A stretch of 64,000 bases of DNA from Dioszegia crocea (lineage: Eukaryota > Basidiomycota > Tremellomycetes > Tremellales > Bulleribasidiaceae): contig BCKK01000004.1 in the NCBI GenBank assembly GCA_001600615.1, positions 620,001 to 684,000 of the forward strand, in the 5' to 3' direction. Under the pieces are notes generated by a model. The model made no database searches. It saw nothing but the letters and a program-made list of their open reading frames with translations, and had not been told where the DNA came from. How positions within the stretch are numbered: the stretch's first letter is position 1; each line of letters begins with the position of its first letter. The position numbers were made by a program, and so were the translations under genes. Of this stretch, positions 1-12,086 are shown piece after piece.

Positions 1-1595
1 GTTTCCTGCCCTCGGCTTTTGTTCCAGTCTTCTTGCCGAGCTCAGAGGAGGAGGCAAACACGGGAGATTGACGAAGGCCCGGGCCATACATTTGCTCGAT
101 CCCAGGCCATCGCATGAGCTCTTTGGTGACGAAGCATTTCATGAGGTCGCTAATGTGTCAGCTTGTGCCATATGCGACTTCGGATTGGGAGCTCACTAGT
201 GTAAGGAAGCCTTCGCCAGGGCCGGATCAGCGTAAAGCTTATGTAGCATGTCCGACTGTTCGTTGTTGTAGGGTGCGAGGGTGACGTAGGTTATGATATT
301 CTCCAAAACCTATATGTAAGCTGTGAGTTTGAGGGAACTGAAGCTGAACAGCTTACATTCAGCTCTCGAGCCTCATCCGCCTTGACCTCCTCAGTGTCCC
401 ATACTGCTTGATATGCGTTACAAGCCTCCAGGAAGTCGTCATCCTGCAGAGCGAGCTGCACGATGAGGTCGTAATATCGCAATTTCATATCCTGGATTGT
501 CAGCTGGCGATCTGCGATTGGACGTGGAGCGGATAGCTCACTGCACTCTCTTTCTCCTTAAGATACACTCTGTTGACCTTTCTTGAACCAACTCGGACTT
601 TGGTCCAGTTCCCTCGCAAGCTCTCTAGACGCATTTGCTCCAGAAGGCTACATCCAGTCAGCTTGAGATTACCATGAAGGCGACGATAATCGGAGCTCAC
701 AATTCGGTCTTCTCCCGCTTATCCATACTACTGTAAGTCTCGACCTGGATGTCCGATAAGAGGTCCGCGGCCGCATTGACATGATCTTTGGCGGTGACGG
801 GTTCCTTCTTCTTCTCGGCCTCTCCTTTTGCGCTGGACGACGTGGACGCTTTTGAAGAGGAAGCTTGTTTGTCAGCTAACCTGGCCCGAGACTTAAAAGG
901 GGAAAATGTAGCTTACCGGAAGATTCCGCTGGTGCAGACTGTGAGAGATTTTCATGATAAGCCGCTAGTGAAAGAGTTAATCTCGCTCGGGCCAGCTCGA
1001 GGTATATCTAATGGATGAGTTCTGTCTTTGTATTGCCACTTAACGCGCAGCAGACATATTTTCAACTCACCTTCCCCTCCGTGATATCTCGCAGAGTATT
1101 GAGCAGCTCTAACCACCGATCCTTTCCGCCCTTGTACTCCCCCTTCTCCTTCTTCTCCTTCAGAGCTGGCAACCACTTCATGGCCTCGTCCACCATCCGC
1201 ACGACCGCTTCTTTCAGCTGACCGTGCTTCTTTGACATGATGGTCAGTTGTTGATTCAGCATATCGAGGTCGCCGGCTTGGTGGATGATGGTAGCGAGGG
1301 TAGTGAGGAGGGTTGCGGTAGATGTCATGTCAGCGGCCTGATACACGTCAGCTGCTGTGCCAACCATCATTGCTGTACTGGGGGTAGCTGATAGGTGAAG
1401 TTATACTTACATTTCGCGTCTGCTTCTCCATCGCTGTGATCTTGTCGACAGCTTCGGCCAACTTGCCATCCTAGATCATCAGTTCTGGGCTCTTTCCTCG
1501 ATCACCAACCAACGCACCCTCGCCAATCCTTCGACCTCCGGTACCAGCGCCGTCACCTCGGCCGTAAAATCTCTCTCCTGTTTACGCTGTGCCAT
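1..1595 (-). CDS. RPN5: 26S proteasome lid subunit Rpn5 (PSMD12), 3' end missing
   Basis: Rpn5 is a PCI-domain scaffold subunit of the 19S lid of the 26S proteasome. The protein begins MAQRKQERDFTAEV at 1595. Later exons carry segments colinear with human PSMD12: DLDMLNQQLTIMSKKHGQLK, LLNTLRDITEGKV, KLRYYDLIVQLALQDD, YVTLAPYNNEQSDMLHKL and, at the window edge, FVTKELMRWPGIEQMYGPGL. The gene is spread over several exons and leaves the window before the PCI domain, so the C-terminal third is not visible. It is divergent from the mS23 gene with about 195 bp between the two starts, probably a shared promoter. Family assignment is firm; exact small-exon borders are inferred. Confidence 0.93.
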
Positions 1596-1791
1596 TGTAT
1601 ATGTATTTGGTGGATGATGTATAGACGCGAATCCTCATTCCTCATCGAAGACGCATCAGCGCGCAAGCAGTCACGTGAGGGCTAAACATTTCCCGAATCG
1701 GGGTTATCCGCTTTTATCCCGAGCCCATCTCACCCGATGTCCCACCCAAAAGTCCAAAGCTACAGCCTGCTTCTACTATACACCCGACACA

Positions 1792-2883
1792 ATGAGGAAG
1801 CTAGCTTCACAAGTACCAGAGACAGTCTCTAGACTGCTCAAATCCACCCTCCTGCGAACCCCACCAACTTGGTACACTCCAGTTCTTTCAAATCCGCCCC
1901 CGATTCAGCCAGCCCGGAGCTCTGCAGTCAGACATACCCGACTCCCAACTGGCGCTCAGGAGCCCAAGTACAATGACGTATACCCGCACCCTGTCGATAA
2001 GCAGGCTGAAGGACGGACGCGGACGCATCAGATGAAGCATCTGCGAGAAAGAAAACCACGGGTTGAGGCGGTAGTCTACGAGGAGGATCGGATTAGACGG
2101 CGATTCTTTGCGGATTTCCCATTTGAGGCGTTGAGGCCGACGAGCCTTGTGGAGGGGAGGGAAATCCGGTCGGAGGAGGATGAAGGTGTAAGAGGGATGC
2201 AGTGGAAGCGTCTCGAGCAGAGAGGAGCTTATCCTACCGTTGAAAAGTGAGTACAGGTCTGATCCGGGGTAGACATTTGGTGAGGGCTCGATTGACCAGT
2301 CTAGCACTATCGCCTTCACCCTCAATCTTCACAACACCTTCCAGAAACCTTTATCTGAAGCATACGAGGTTGCTGTTGATCAGTTCTGCAAGCTCAGAGC
2401 TCAACATGAGCTGGCAACACTAGCGGCAGAGACTGAAGCGAGGTCTTACGGCGCCGAGTTTAACCCAAACCCCTTCGTAAGTGTCCCCTCTTGTGTACAT
2501 GTCTCATTCACAGTACTGACCAGCAGGAACGTGTTCACGCCAAAGAACAAAAGTCCTTGGAAACATTAGCCACCTATACCACATCCTCATCCTCAGTCGT
2601 CCGCTCGACGAAGTACAGAAAGCCCACACGTTGGACGATGGACGTGGATCCCAACGCCAAGTCCTCGAGCGACTTTACAGGTGGACAAGAATACGCTTCG
2701 CGGTGGAGACTACCGCCACCGCTCGAAGTGGGCGGTGTGGTACCGGCTGTGTCGAGCATACAGTTGGCCGGGACAGGGCAGCAAGGGAAGGAGGCAGGGG
2801 AATCAGAGCATGATGAAAAAGCATCAAGTGATGCTGACTGGCTGGCGTTCGAGGCACAAATACCTGTACAATCTAGAAGATGA
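1792..2883 (+). CDS. RSM25: Mitochondrial small-subunit ribosomal protein mS23 (Rsm25)
   Basis: Component of the mitochondrial ribosome small subunit. Three exons, 1792-2246, 2305-2476 and 2527-2883, join in frame. The N-terminus MRKLASQVPETVSRLLKS followed by PPTWYTPVLSNPPP matches the start of yeast Rsm25, and YEEDRIRRRFFADFPFEAL with LVEGREI matches its conserved middle block. Exon 2 gives the AYEVAVDQFCKLRAQHE helix seen in the family. The C-terminal tail is Ser/Glu-rich and poorly conserved. I chose the ATG at 1792 because homology begins there; an in-frame ATG at 1675 would add 39 residues without family similarity, although a longer mitochondrial presequence cannot be excluded. Confidence 0.9.
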
Positions 2884-2978
2884 TGCAGTTCTCGCCGTCT
2901 CAGGTGTCATACACACACACGCGGAGGCACCCAGACAACGAGAGAAACCTTCAGGCCTCCCAATCCGACACACGCACT

Positions 2979-4368
2979 TCAGAGCTTCGCTTTGGGAGCC
3001 GGACCAAGAGGAGGGAATGACGCGCTCTTTTTGGCCAACGTAGCCTTCATGGCTTGCAGCGTGTCCTACTTCGTAAGCTGTGAATTCCGAGCAACAATGT
3101 GAAGCGAGCTTACGTTTGATTGCAGCATAGACCTGGGTGCATTAGCTCAGCCAAAGGGTTTCTGGTTGACAAAGTACTTACATATTCCAGGCAGCAGTAT
3201 ACTCCAGGCCTTCTCTGACGCTGTACACGTATCAGCTGGTGGTTCTCAATTGCGCCGAAAGACTGACCTGTGATCTCTGGAGTCTGCTGGGTCAGCTTAT
3301 CATACACGGGACTCGTCATCGTCGCTTGACTCACGATTCATAAGATGCTTGGTCGATACAGCTGCCACTGGACTCTTCTCCGCAATAATCTTGGCCATCT
3401 CAATTGCAGCAGCTGATACATCAGCGACAACACTCAGCAAATGGTACCCACCGACAACCTCCGCCCTTTCACCCTTGACGACCCGACTGACGAATCCTAT
3501 CTCCTTCGCTTCTGCCGCTCCGAACTTCCTTCCCGTCAAAGCCAGCTCGCGGGCTATCGAGTCATTCCCCACTATCTTCGGAAAGCGTTGGAGCGTCCCA
3601 ATGTCTGCTGCTAGACCGACGTTGATTTCCTACAACGTGTCAGCTCGTACAATCTCGGCCTTACTGCGTTCAAGAGATTCAGACAGCTGAATTTCATACG
3701 TACCATGATTCCAAACGTCACATTCTCGGCCGCAAGGCGAATATCGCACGCGCTGGCTAGATCAATAGCCAGACCGAGAGCTGCGCCATGCAGCGCCCCA
3801 ATGACTGGTGCTCGACAATTCGCTAGAGTAGAGATTGCCGCTTGAAAGTCCTGAAGTGTGAGCTCGAGCTGGATTAGTTCCAAGATCGCTGAATCTACCA
3901 GTATGTGTTCATGTAGCGCAAAGGCTCTGCGAGCCGGGTCAGATAATCCCGTATCAGTTAGCGCCCCGCCGTCTGTCACTGTCTTGTCAGCTTATATATC
4001 CATCGTGAACAGCATGGGTGTGGCTAAAGATGGAAGCTGACTCACAGTCTAGACCGCCTGTAAAGATTTTATCTGTGGTGCTACTGAGCACTATGGCCCT
4101 TACGCTGGGGTCGAAAGACGCCCGGTTGACTATCTGGCCCATCTCAGTCCACATCCTGCAGTGCGGTCAGCAATGCCAGGCTGCTCAAGCGGAGCAGAGG
4201 TCTCACGCATCATGGAACACATTTACGGGTGGTCTGCTCATTGTCAGCACTGTGTGAATGGGTGGGTAAGAGCAAAGGCAAAGCTGACCGATTGAATTCG
4301 AGCAAGAGGACGCCTGGAGATGGCTCAGTCGAGCGATGAAATTGCCCATTGAGGCGTTTGATATCCAT
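2979..4368 (-). CDS. Peroxisomal delta3,5-delta2,4-dienoyl-CoA isomerase (ECH1-like)
   Basis: Member of the enoyl-CoA hydratase/isomerase (crotonase) superfamily that shifts double bonds during beta-oxidation of unsaturated fatty acids. Eight or so short exons read MDIKRLNGQFHRSTEPSPGV, EFNRPPVNVFHDA, MWTEMGQIVNRASFDPSVRA, GAALGLAIDLASACDIRLAA, ARELALTGRKFGAAEAKEIG and KHLMNHSRDHSVREGLEYTA, colinear with human ECH1. The chain, about 290 residues, ends KAKL; AKL is an accepted peroxisomal targeting signal type 1. The start at 4368 gives a normal family N-terminus; an in-frame ATG at 4491 would add 41 residues. Divergent from PAC1 with about 450 bp between starts. Confidence 0.9.
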
Positions 4369-4820
4369 CGTGGAGTCTGCTGAGCTTCCTCTTTGGTCTA
4401 CGGCGATCGTGAGGCCTTGTGTCGGTAGGTGTATGTCTTGATATAAATTGAAGTGAGCAAGAAGCAGCAAGAAGCGACCCAGCCGGTCCAAGCGTAACCG
4501 ACAACTGGAAGCTTACGTACATGTTTCACCCTGTATACAAACGCGTGCCTGGCGGTCCAAACTCCCCATACCTCACCCTATACATCTATCTTACACCTAT
4601 AAGTCTTAGCCTAACAGATTATACAGGCTGCCAATAGCCCTAGATCCTTGATTCACCTCGTGAGAAGCAAAAATTTGAAGAAAACGAATCAGTAATCGCC
4701 GGGAATCGATCAACATCACCGTCCATCATTTCGACTGCCGTGTCAACAGATCACTCTTTGGCTGTATACTGGGTTTGAAAACCCACTTCACTGTGTCCTT
4801 GGCCGCAGATCGGAGCGGAG

Positions 4821-6848
4821 ATGTCGGGAATACTGTCTGAGCGACAGAAAGATGAGCTGTAGGTCCAGAATACTCCGGCTGAAGGACTGAATGAGCTGAT
4901 TGAGATTTCTCTTTCCTTCTTCCGCTTCTTTGCCTTCACCCCCTGGTTCCATGACTTCAACGACCTCGAGCAGCCACAAATCGATGCTGTCATATCTCCA
5001 CTCCGCGGGGCTGAGAGATACCTACGATGCCCTCAAGAGAGAGACGGACAATACGGAATTCGAGGTAGATGATCCGAAAGCCAAATGGGTTGGGTTACTC
5101 GAAAAGAAATGGACGAGTGTTATTCGATTGCAAAAGAAGGTATGTCCTTTCAGGTCTCGAGAATCAGACTGCTGATTAGAGGCAGATAATGGATCTCGAA
5201 TCTCGAAATGCAGCATTACTAGCTGAACTCGCCTCGCCTCATCGCGCAACTTCCTCCTCATCCTCCTCTACCCAACCTTTCATCCCTCGCGCGCCATCAA
5301 GACATACCCTCTCATCTCATCGGAGTCCGATAACGAAAGTCGCGTTCCATCCCACATGGACGGTTTTGGCATCAGCGAGCGAAGATGCGACGGTGAAGGT
5401 GTGGGATTGGGAAGGAGGGGAGTTGGAAAGGACGGTGAAGGGGCATACTAAGGCTGTTATGGATGTAGATTTCGATCAGAGAGGGACGTACATGGGTGAG
5501 TTTCCCGGAAGGGAGCGTCTGCGAATGGCAGGAAGGAAGGGCTGGCGGAGGGGGACGATGGACAGCCGGACGACCCACTTTGACGAAGAGCGTCTCGAAA
5601 AAGGCTGACGCTCATTCAGTGACATGCTCTACCGATCTGACCATAAAGCTCTGGGATACAAGTAACGAATATATCAACGTCAAAACGCTACACGGCCACG
5701 ATCACTCAGTATCCGCTGTGCGATTCACACCTAGTGGGGATACGCTAGTGTCAGCCAGTAGAGATAAGACCATCAGAATATGGGAGGTCGCGAGCGGGTC
5801 AGTTGCGATTTTCAAAGCCTCGTGCCTGAGAGTGCATTGGAAGACAACAGCTTACAAGGTAGATATTGCGTACGAACATTTTCGGGCCACTCAGATTGGG
5901 TCAGAGAAGTTGTTCCGTCGGATGATGGACGGTGGCTGTTGAGCTGCTCAAGTGACCAGGTGGGCCCTTCGTGCCTCCCAGATGCACGCGCTATTGGCTG
6001 ATTCAGACAGACTGCCAGAATATGGGACTTCTCAAACGGAGACACTAAATCTGAATTACGGGGACATGAGCATGTCGTTGAGTGCGCAGTGTTCGCCCCT
6101 GTCAACACCTATCCGGCAATAAGAGAATTGGCGGGATTGCAAGTGAGTCCGCACGTCCCTTCTCACGGACCATCCTTTCGGCTTCCGAATTGTCTCGCTA
6201 TCATCCGCCCTGCGGCCACCTTGGCTTCTGCCTCATCCGCTTCTTCCGTCAAAGCGCTTCTCCCCACGCTCGATGCTTGCCTCCCCGTCAAGTAACCCCC
6301 TCTTCACTTGCATTCAGCTCCGACTTTAACTTCAACCTCAACCATCGCTAACAAATGCAGAATACCCCAGCAGAATCCCGCCCAAAATTGCCCGGTGCAT
6401 ATGTAGCCACAGGCTCACGCGACAAGACAATTCGACTATGGGACGCCTCGACCGGCCAATGCTTGCGGATCTTTACAGGGCACGATAATTGGATCCGATC
6501 ACTCGTCTTCCATCCTAGTGGGAAATATCTACTATCAGCCTCGGACGATAAGACTATCCGGATATGGGACCTGGCGCAGGGGAGGTGTACAAAGACGATC
6601 GAGGCGCATGGGCATTTTGTGACTTGTATGGCTTGGGGGCGGGCGGGAGTCGGTGGGAGTGCGCCGACAGGGGCAGAGGGGAAGGATGGGAAAGCGAATG
6701 GAGGGATGACGAATGGGTCGACTGAGGTCAGGAGGGTCAATGTTCTGGCTACAGGGAGTGTTGATCAGACTGTCAAGGTCAGTTACCTGCCCAAACGCGC
6801 CCTGACGCGGAGGAAGCGAAGCTGATTAGACAGATATGGACACCATGA
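4821..6848 (+). CDS. PAC1: Nuclear distribution protein PAC1/LIS1, WD40 dynein regulator
   Basis: LIS1 binds cytoplasmic dynein and is needed for nuclear migration and organelle transport. Exon 1 (4821-4858) encodes [13 protein letters not shown] and joins to [20 protein letters not shown], a typical LisH dimerisation motif, followed by a short coiled coil ([20 protein letters not shown]). Seven WD40 repeats follow over several exons, e.g. [95 protein letters not shown] and finally [14 protein letters not shown] before the stop. Length (about 430 residues) and order fit the family. A Gly-rich insert lies between the last two repeats. The last intron leaves only the codons IWTP in the terminal exon. 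Confidence 0.95.
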
Positions 6849-7049
6849 TCTCGCTCGATTCGTTCAGTCGCCCATACATTCCGATCTGGCTGTCCGACCA
6901 TGAGATCGTGGAGCATTCCGGATTAGTCGGACACTAGCTCTATAGTCATAGGCATATACAACTTTCGCGTGCTCCGCTCGGTAACATTACAGGACAAGGA
7001 GCTATGTATAATTCGGTGCTAGACTAGATTCTACCTGCATTTCCCAAAT

Positions 7050-10000
7050 CTAATGTCCAACTTCAACAGGATCTATCCTCAACGCTCGCCTAACAGTGAT
7101 AACAGCCACAATCTCCTTCAAGAACTCCTCCAAGATGACAACATTGTCCAAGATCTGATCCAGCTCCACTGTCCGCCTACTATCACCATCGTTCTCACCC
7201 TCGCTTGGAGTACTGACACCTCGTGACTGAGAGAACGACGGTGTACCCGCATCATCCTCCCGACTCCATTCCGATATCGTCCGGGTCGCCCCTGGCCTTC
7301 GTGGCGTCTGCACTGCCCATGGCCCTGACACGATTTCTGATATCGGAGGTGCCTCCACCACAACATCTACGCCGTCTTTCGTCACTTCCCCCTTCATGGA
7401 ATTCGTTTCATCGCCTACTGACCCCGATCTACCTTCATCTGGAGTCACAGGCGTCTCCACTCCCACGCCTACACCAGAGGGAGACGAGCCGCCTGGAGTT
7501 CCCTTTCTAGGCGAAAAGAAGCCCGTGATACTCCGAGCTAGACTCGCCCTTCCCTTCTTCGCCGGTGTGGTCGGCGGAGGCGCCAGGCTTGCGGGCGCAG
7601 AAGGCACAGAGCCAAAGGTCTCCATTTCGAGATTAAGAGCCATGGCCTCGTCAAGGTTGTCTGCAAACAGGAGGCCGTGTCGGCGCTCGGCAAGCAGACG
7701 GTCGAAGTTGGGGATAGTGCGTTGGAGATGTGCGATATGGGTGGTCTGGGAGCGCAAAAGCTGATAGAGGGCCGGTAGGAAGTTTGCACTGGCTGAGGGA
7801 GTCGTGTGAGAGATGGAAGGCGACGTGAATGGGTCGCCACCGACTGGTGTGTGGGGTGCATGTGCGGGAGGCTCAGCAGCACTCCAAGGATCCGCCTCGT
7901 CCCCGGCTGCAGACGCCATGGTCAACCATCCATCCAGACACCTTCGCGAGCAGCTCGCGAGCGAGATCACTACCGAGCCAAGCAGAAGATTCTCATCGGC
8001 TGACCGCCCCATCCAGCCCGCCAAACCGAGCATGATCTCCCTCATCATTGGGTCTTCCGGGGTCACCCGATGCCTTGGAACAGCTTTCCGTTTTGCCCTA
8101 GCGATGTCGAGCCGTTCGCTTTCATCTGCGAACGCATCGTCTAGCTGACCGAGGCGAAAGCACCTGTCAGACTGGATGGTAGATTGAATGTCGACGAGAT
8201 AAGCTGCATATGAGGGGGATTGGTCGAAAGATGGGGCTGCGGGATGGAGGGAGGCAAGAAGATCAGAGTAGAGGGTGAGCTCGGGCGGAAATGCCGCCTG
8301 AGAGGGCATGTGATTGGGAGTAAGTCGAGAGACAGACAATAGCCCGTCGACAGCTGAGGCACAGTGCTCTTGTAGCATAGTTTGTAGCAGCTGCAGGGCG
8401 GCCGTGCGTGAGGCTGAATTGTCGCAAGATAGATTGTCGAGAATTAAATCTTTGAGGGTAAACTTTCCGGTGTCGCCAAAATAGTCCGTCCGGTCCAACT
8501 GCCCGCCTTCTGTCTCCACTGAGAACGATATAGAACCCCGTTTTGGCTGATGATGCGGCGCTAAACGCGGGCCCTCGTCCAAATCCGTGTCTAGCAGGAA
8601 ATGCAGCAGACGGGTGAGGAGCGGTCCATCATCGATGTTGGTGAGGACGACGTGGAGATATGTCATCACCGCCACCGATGTACCGTCAACAGCGGACGAT
8701 TCGAGGATGGACGGATAGATGATATTGTCGAGGAAGGAGGATTGGATGGCGTCCAGGGCAGCGTCCGAGACCGCCGCTCCGAGGATATGGGTATTGGTAA
8801 GTGTGATATCGGCTTCGGTCGCAGCGAGTGCCGAGGAGGAGCACCGGGTTATTATGTCCTGCAGGAAGGCGAAGAGTTTTAGGAGTAGATCGAGCTGGGA
8901 CCGGACCTCAGGATCGCTCGTGGGTGGTAAAAACTGTCGATCTGTGCCTGATCCAACAGCTTTCGCCCCTAGATACAGCCCGCCTGACGCTGAGGCCTCG
9001 TCCGCTTCTCCACCTTCTCCAGCCTGTTCCGCCAAAGTCGGTACCCTCAACTTTGAGGGCAAGAGGGAGTACACTGCGCCAAGCGCAGCAGCCATGACCG
9101 CCGCAAAGTCCCCGTCCAAAATGTACTCGCCAAGAGCGTCTTGTGCGTCCTGCAGCGCGTCGTTCTCCCCCTTCCTAGAGTGATGATCTGGCTGTCCGTC
9201 CCCGAAGTCCTGAGCGGGAAGGAAGGCGATGTCGAACAAGAACAGAAGACCCGCGCGGGCGAAGTCACCTGTTCGGCCTTCGCGGTGTACGAAGCGGAGG
9301 AGATAGGAGAAGAGGAGGAACTCGAAACGCTGCTGTCCACTTTTGGTAGATGAAGGTAAGGTGGATGGACGCGTCTGGGCGGAGGGCGTTGGGGAAAGCG
9401 TGCGGGCAAGGAGGCTGTCGGGACGGACGATGCTGCCGGGTTGGGGAGATACTTTGTCGTGGAAGAAAATTAAGAGGAGGGGTGGACTGAGACTTCAGCT
9501 AGAGAACGCACAAAACATACGCTTGGCTGTTAACTCACTATGCCCGCATCTTTGAACAAAGGACACACATCAGATCGACCAGATCCGCCTCTGCCTCTTC
9601 GTCTCGAGGCCAGCCCCTGCCCTTGGCTTCCATTCCAGCAGCCCCGAACACCCTGCCGACTCCCTCAGATCTGCTCTCTATTGGTTCGTCCCCCACGCAA
9701 GATCTCAGCAAGCGGCGAAGGGGACCATGAACGGCCTTATGATTGAGAAACCTGTCGGATAGGAGGACAATGAGATTGTTGAGGGACCGTACGACCTCTC
9801 CTACACTCTGTCAGCTTCTGGTCAATACGGCAGTGGACAGGGAGAAACTCCGCCTAGCATTCAACTTACCTTTGATTCCATGAGGACGGTCAGTCTCGGA
9901 GAGCTTAACCAACGTAGCCAAGAGGTCATTCCGGATTAGGTACTCGAAACATGCACCCGTCTCGCTAGAGAGGTCAGTACTGAGATGAGCATTGCCGGAG

Positions 10001-10345
10001 CGAACGTACTCTCCGTTAGTCCTACTATCCTCGTACACCAAAGCGTCGACGATATGGCGCAGGCGACTCGGCACGTCTGTCGACGCGATGCCTCTGAAGC
10101 CGTCAGCCCTTTCATCCAGAAGGTCAGGTCACAGACTGGCTCACCTGACAATCTGTCGCTCATCAGGATGCTCCAGTATTTCCTGAGATCTATCAGCACG
10201 CGCTATCTCAGCTGCCACAGAGGATATGACGCACCTGAATAGCCTTCCAAGCAGCATCAAAGTCACCAGGGTCGTCTACCGCCTGAAGGACCCCCTGACC
10301 TTTGGCTGGCTGGACGAGCCGGCTGAAGAAAGATGATACGTCCAT
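7050..10345 (-). CDS. FHIP/RAI16-like protein (FTS- and Hook-interacting family)
   Basis: Large protein, roughly 1,040 residues, that I place in the FHIP (retinoic acid-induced 16-like) family; animal and Aspergillus members join FTS and Hook in a complex that connects dynein to early endosomes. The start at 10345 reads MDVSSFFSRLVQPAKGQG; five short exons follow (EILEHPDERQIVR, LRHIVDALVYEDSRTNGE, GACFEYLIRNDLLATLVKL), then one long exon. Family-like stretches are RPLL-type PPLLLIFFHDKVSPQPGS, LLFLFDIAFLPAQDF, MTYLHVVLTNIDDGPLLTRL and LKDLILDNLSCDNSASRTA. A Ser/Pro-rich region precedes the conserved C-terminal helix (NVVILEEFLKEIVAVITVR). Assignment rests on remembered family pattern, so it is moderate. 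It is convergent with PAC1 and divergent from HIS2 (about 195 bp between starts). Confidence 0.72.
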
Positions 10346-10541
10346 CTGATGGAAGAGCGTTCATCTGGCGTCGGCGAGTAGGTGCTATCTATCAATTGTC
10401 ATATTGGGATGGACTCGCAGGAGATGATGGATGTCAAAGCGCGAAAGGAATGCTGATTTGGGTGGTGTTTCAGCGCTCGGAAAAGCGTCGACCATCTCAG
10501 CTTCGACTTTGCTCTACACATCTCCTCACAATCCATCTCAA

Positions 10542-11927
10542 ATGCCGCATAGCCATCACTCCCACTCTGGTCAATTCTGTCGGCACGCCAAAGATCAACT
10601 TGAAGATGTCGTCAAAGAAGCAATCAGGCAGCGCTTCGAGGTGTATGGTCTGACGGAGCACGCGCCGAGATATCGAGTCGAGGATCTCTATCCCGAGGAG
10701 GTAAGTTGCCTGCTCATCCATCAGATCCTAGGCTGTACATTGCTGCTGGAGACGCACAGCGTGCTCATGGTCGGCTTAGCCCTGTCGGCAAGTCTATTCT
10801 GCTGCTGATAGGCCGGGACACTTGATGCCCGCTCATTTCATCTATCCTACTCATCGTGCACTCCTCCATGAAGGCTAACTGCCTCATGACGCCTGAGTGC
10901 AGACACGAAGCTGACCACTCAGGCAGATCTATCCCTATCCGACCTCCGGACCACATACCAGTCCTTCCTCCAGACAGCCCTAGCGCTCAAAAGCAAATAC
11001 GCTTCACAAATCACCCTCCTCATCGGCCTCGAGAGCGACTTTGTCACCGAGCTGGATCTCTCTCGGACGATAGATCTCATCGACACCTCCCCCGAGATAG
11101 ACTACATTGTCGGCAGTGTACACCATGTAGGCGGCATCCCCATCGACTTTGATCGAGAGACGTGGCTGCGGGCGGTCTATGCGGCAGGAAGGGGAAAAGA
11201 TGGGAGTATGATGACTGCCGATGCCCAAGGATCTCTCCATACCATCCCCCTCGACAACTCCATACCTCAGCTTCAGCCATCATACACACCCTCCCCATCA
11301 GATCTACGGCCCTTCATCCTCGCCTACCTTGATCAACAACTACACATGATCCAACGGTTGCGACCAGAGGTCATCGGGCACTTTGACCTCTTCAGGCTAT
11401 ACACGCCCGAGCTGGATGTACGGTCGGCAGGTCTAAATCCGGCTGGCGACAGAGGAGTATGGGAGGCGGTGGAGCGAAACATCCGAGAGATAGTTGGGTA
11501 TGGCGGACTGTTCGAGATGAACACGGCGGCGTTCAGGAAGGGGTGGGATACGGCTTATCCTTGCCGGTCGATCACTGATGTGAGTCGCTATGCCTACAGA
11601 TATCTGGCTCATAATTGCGAGATTGCACAGTTACTGATCACCCAGACGATCATCTCTTCCGGCGGTAGACTCTGCTTGTCGGACGACTCACACGGAGTTG
11701 CCCAGGTCGGTCTCAACTACCACCGGCTGAGATCGTACGCGGAGTCACTCGGCGTGAAAGACGTCTCATACCTTTCGCCTCTCGCACAAGCCTCATCCGT
11801 CCAGCCTCGCCCTCAGATTGATCAACACATATCAGAAGGAAATCAATCTAGATTACTTGACCGTCGGACGGAAATGAGAGTCGCTGTAGATATCTGGGGT
11901 CATCCTTTCTGGGAAGGGCATGCATAA
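10542..11927 (+). CDS. HIS2: Histidinol-phosphatase (PHP type)
   Basis: Catalyses L-histidinol phosphate hydrolysis, the penultimate step of histidine synthesis. Exons 10542-10700, 10923-11579 and 11646-11927 give 365 residues. Metal-binding PHP motifs are visible: MPHSHHSHSGQFCRHA at the N-terminus, GLTEHAPRY, LIGLESDF, VGSVHHVGGIPIDFD, VIGHFDLFRLY and SDDSHGVAQVG, matching yeast His2 in order. The start at 10542 puts HSHHSHSG at the extreme N-terminus as in the family; an in-frame ATG at 10431 would add 37 residues. Intron 1 is long for this window (222 nt). Intron 2 is exactly 66 nt with no in-frame stop, so its retention would insert 22 residues without a frameshift. Confidence 0.94.
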
Positions 11928-12036
11928 GAATACACATCGGTCGCCTGTCTACATCCGTATAGTCTCGAATCTTGTAATCGACTGCATTCAATGAGGGTCG
12001 AGGATGTTGCAAAAGAGACGTTCGAAATTTTGCCAT

Positions 12037-12086
12037 AAAAAAAAGGCCCAACAAAGCTGACCCCGAAGGGAAAGCTTTGCTGGGCC
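12037..12086 (-). terminator. Strong hairpin with UUCG tetraloop and U8 tract (terminator-like)
   Basis: On the minus strand, GGCCCAGCAAAGCT (12086-12073) pairs with AGCTTTGTTGGGCC (12058-12045) as 13 Watson-Crick pairs plus one G-T. The loop contains CCC-TTCG-GGG, that is a second short stem capped by the very stable UUCG tetraloop, and the arm is followed at once by eight T (12044-12037). This has the form of an intrinsic terminator. In a nucleus it could end a Pol III transcript or form a 3'-end/RNA hairpin on the minus strand. The same bases can be read as codons (see findings), so a structural role is not proven. Confidence 0.4.

Noticed and set aside
12037..12086. Bacterial contamination or plasmid sequence as source of the terminator-like hairpin
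   Set aside because: Flanking DNA is continuous with the HIS2 3' region, with no bacterial genes near.
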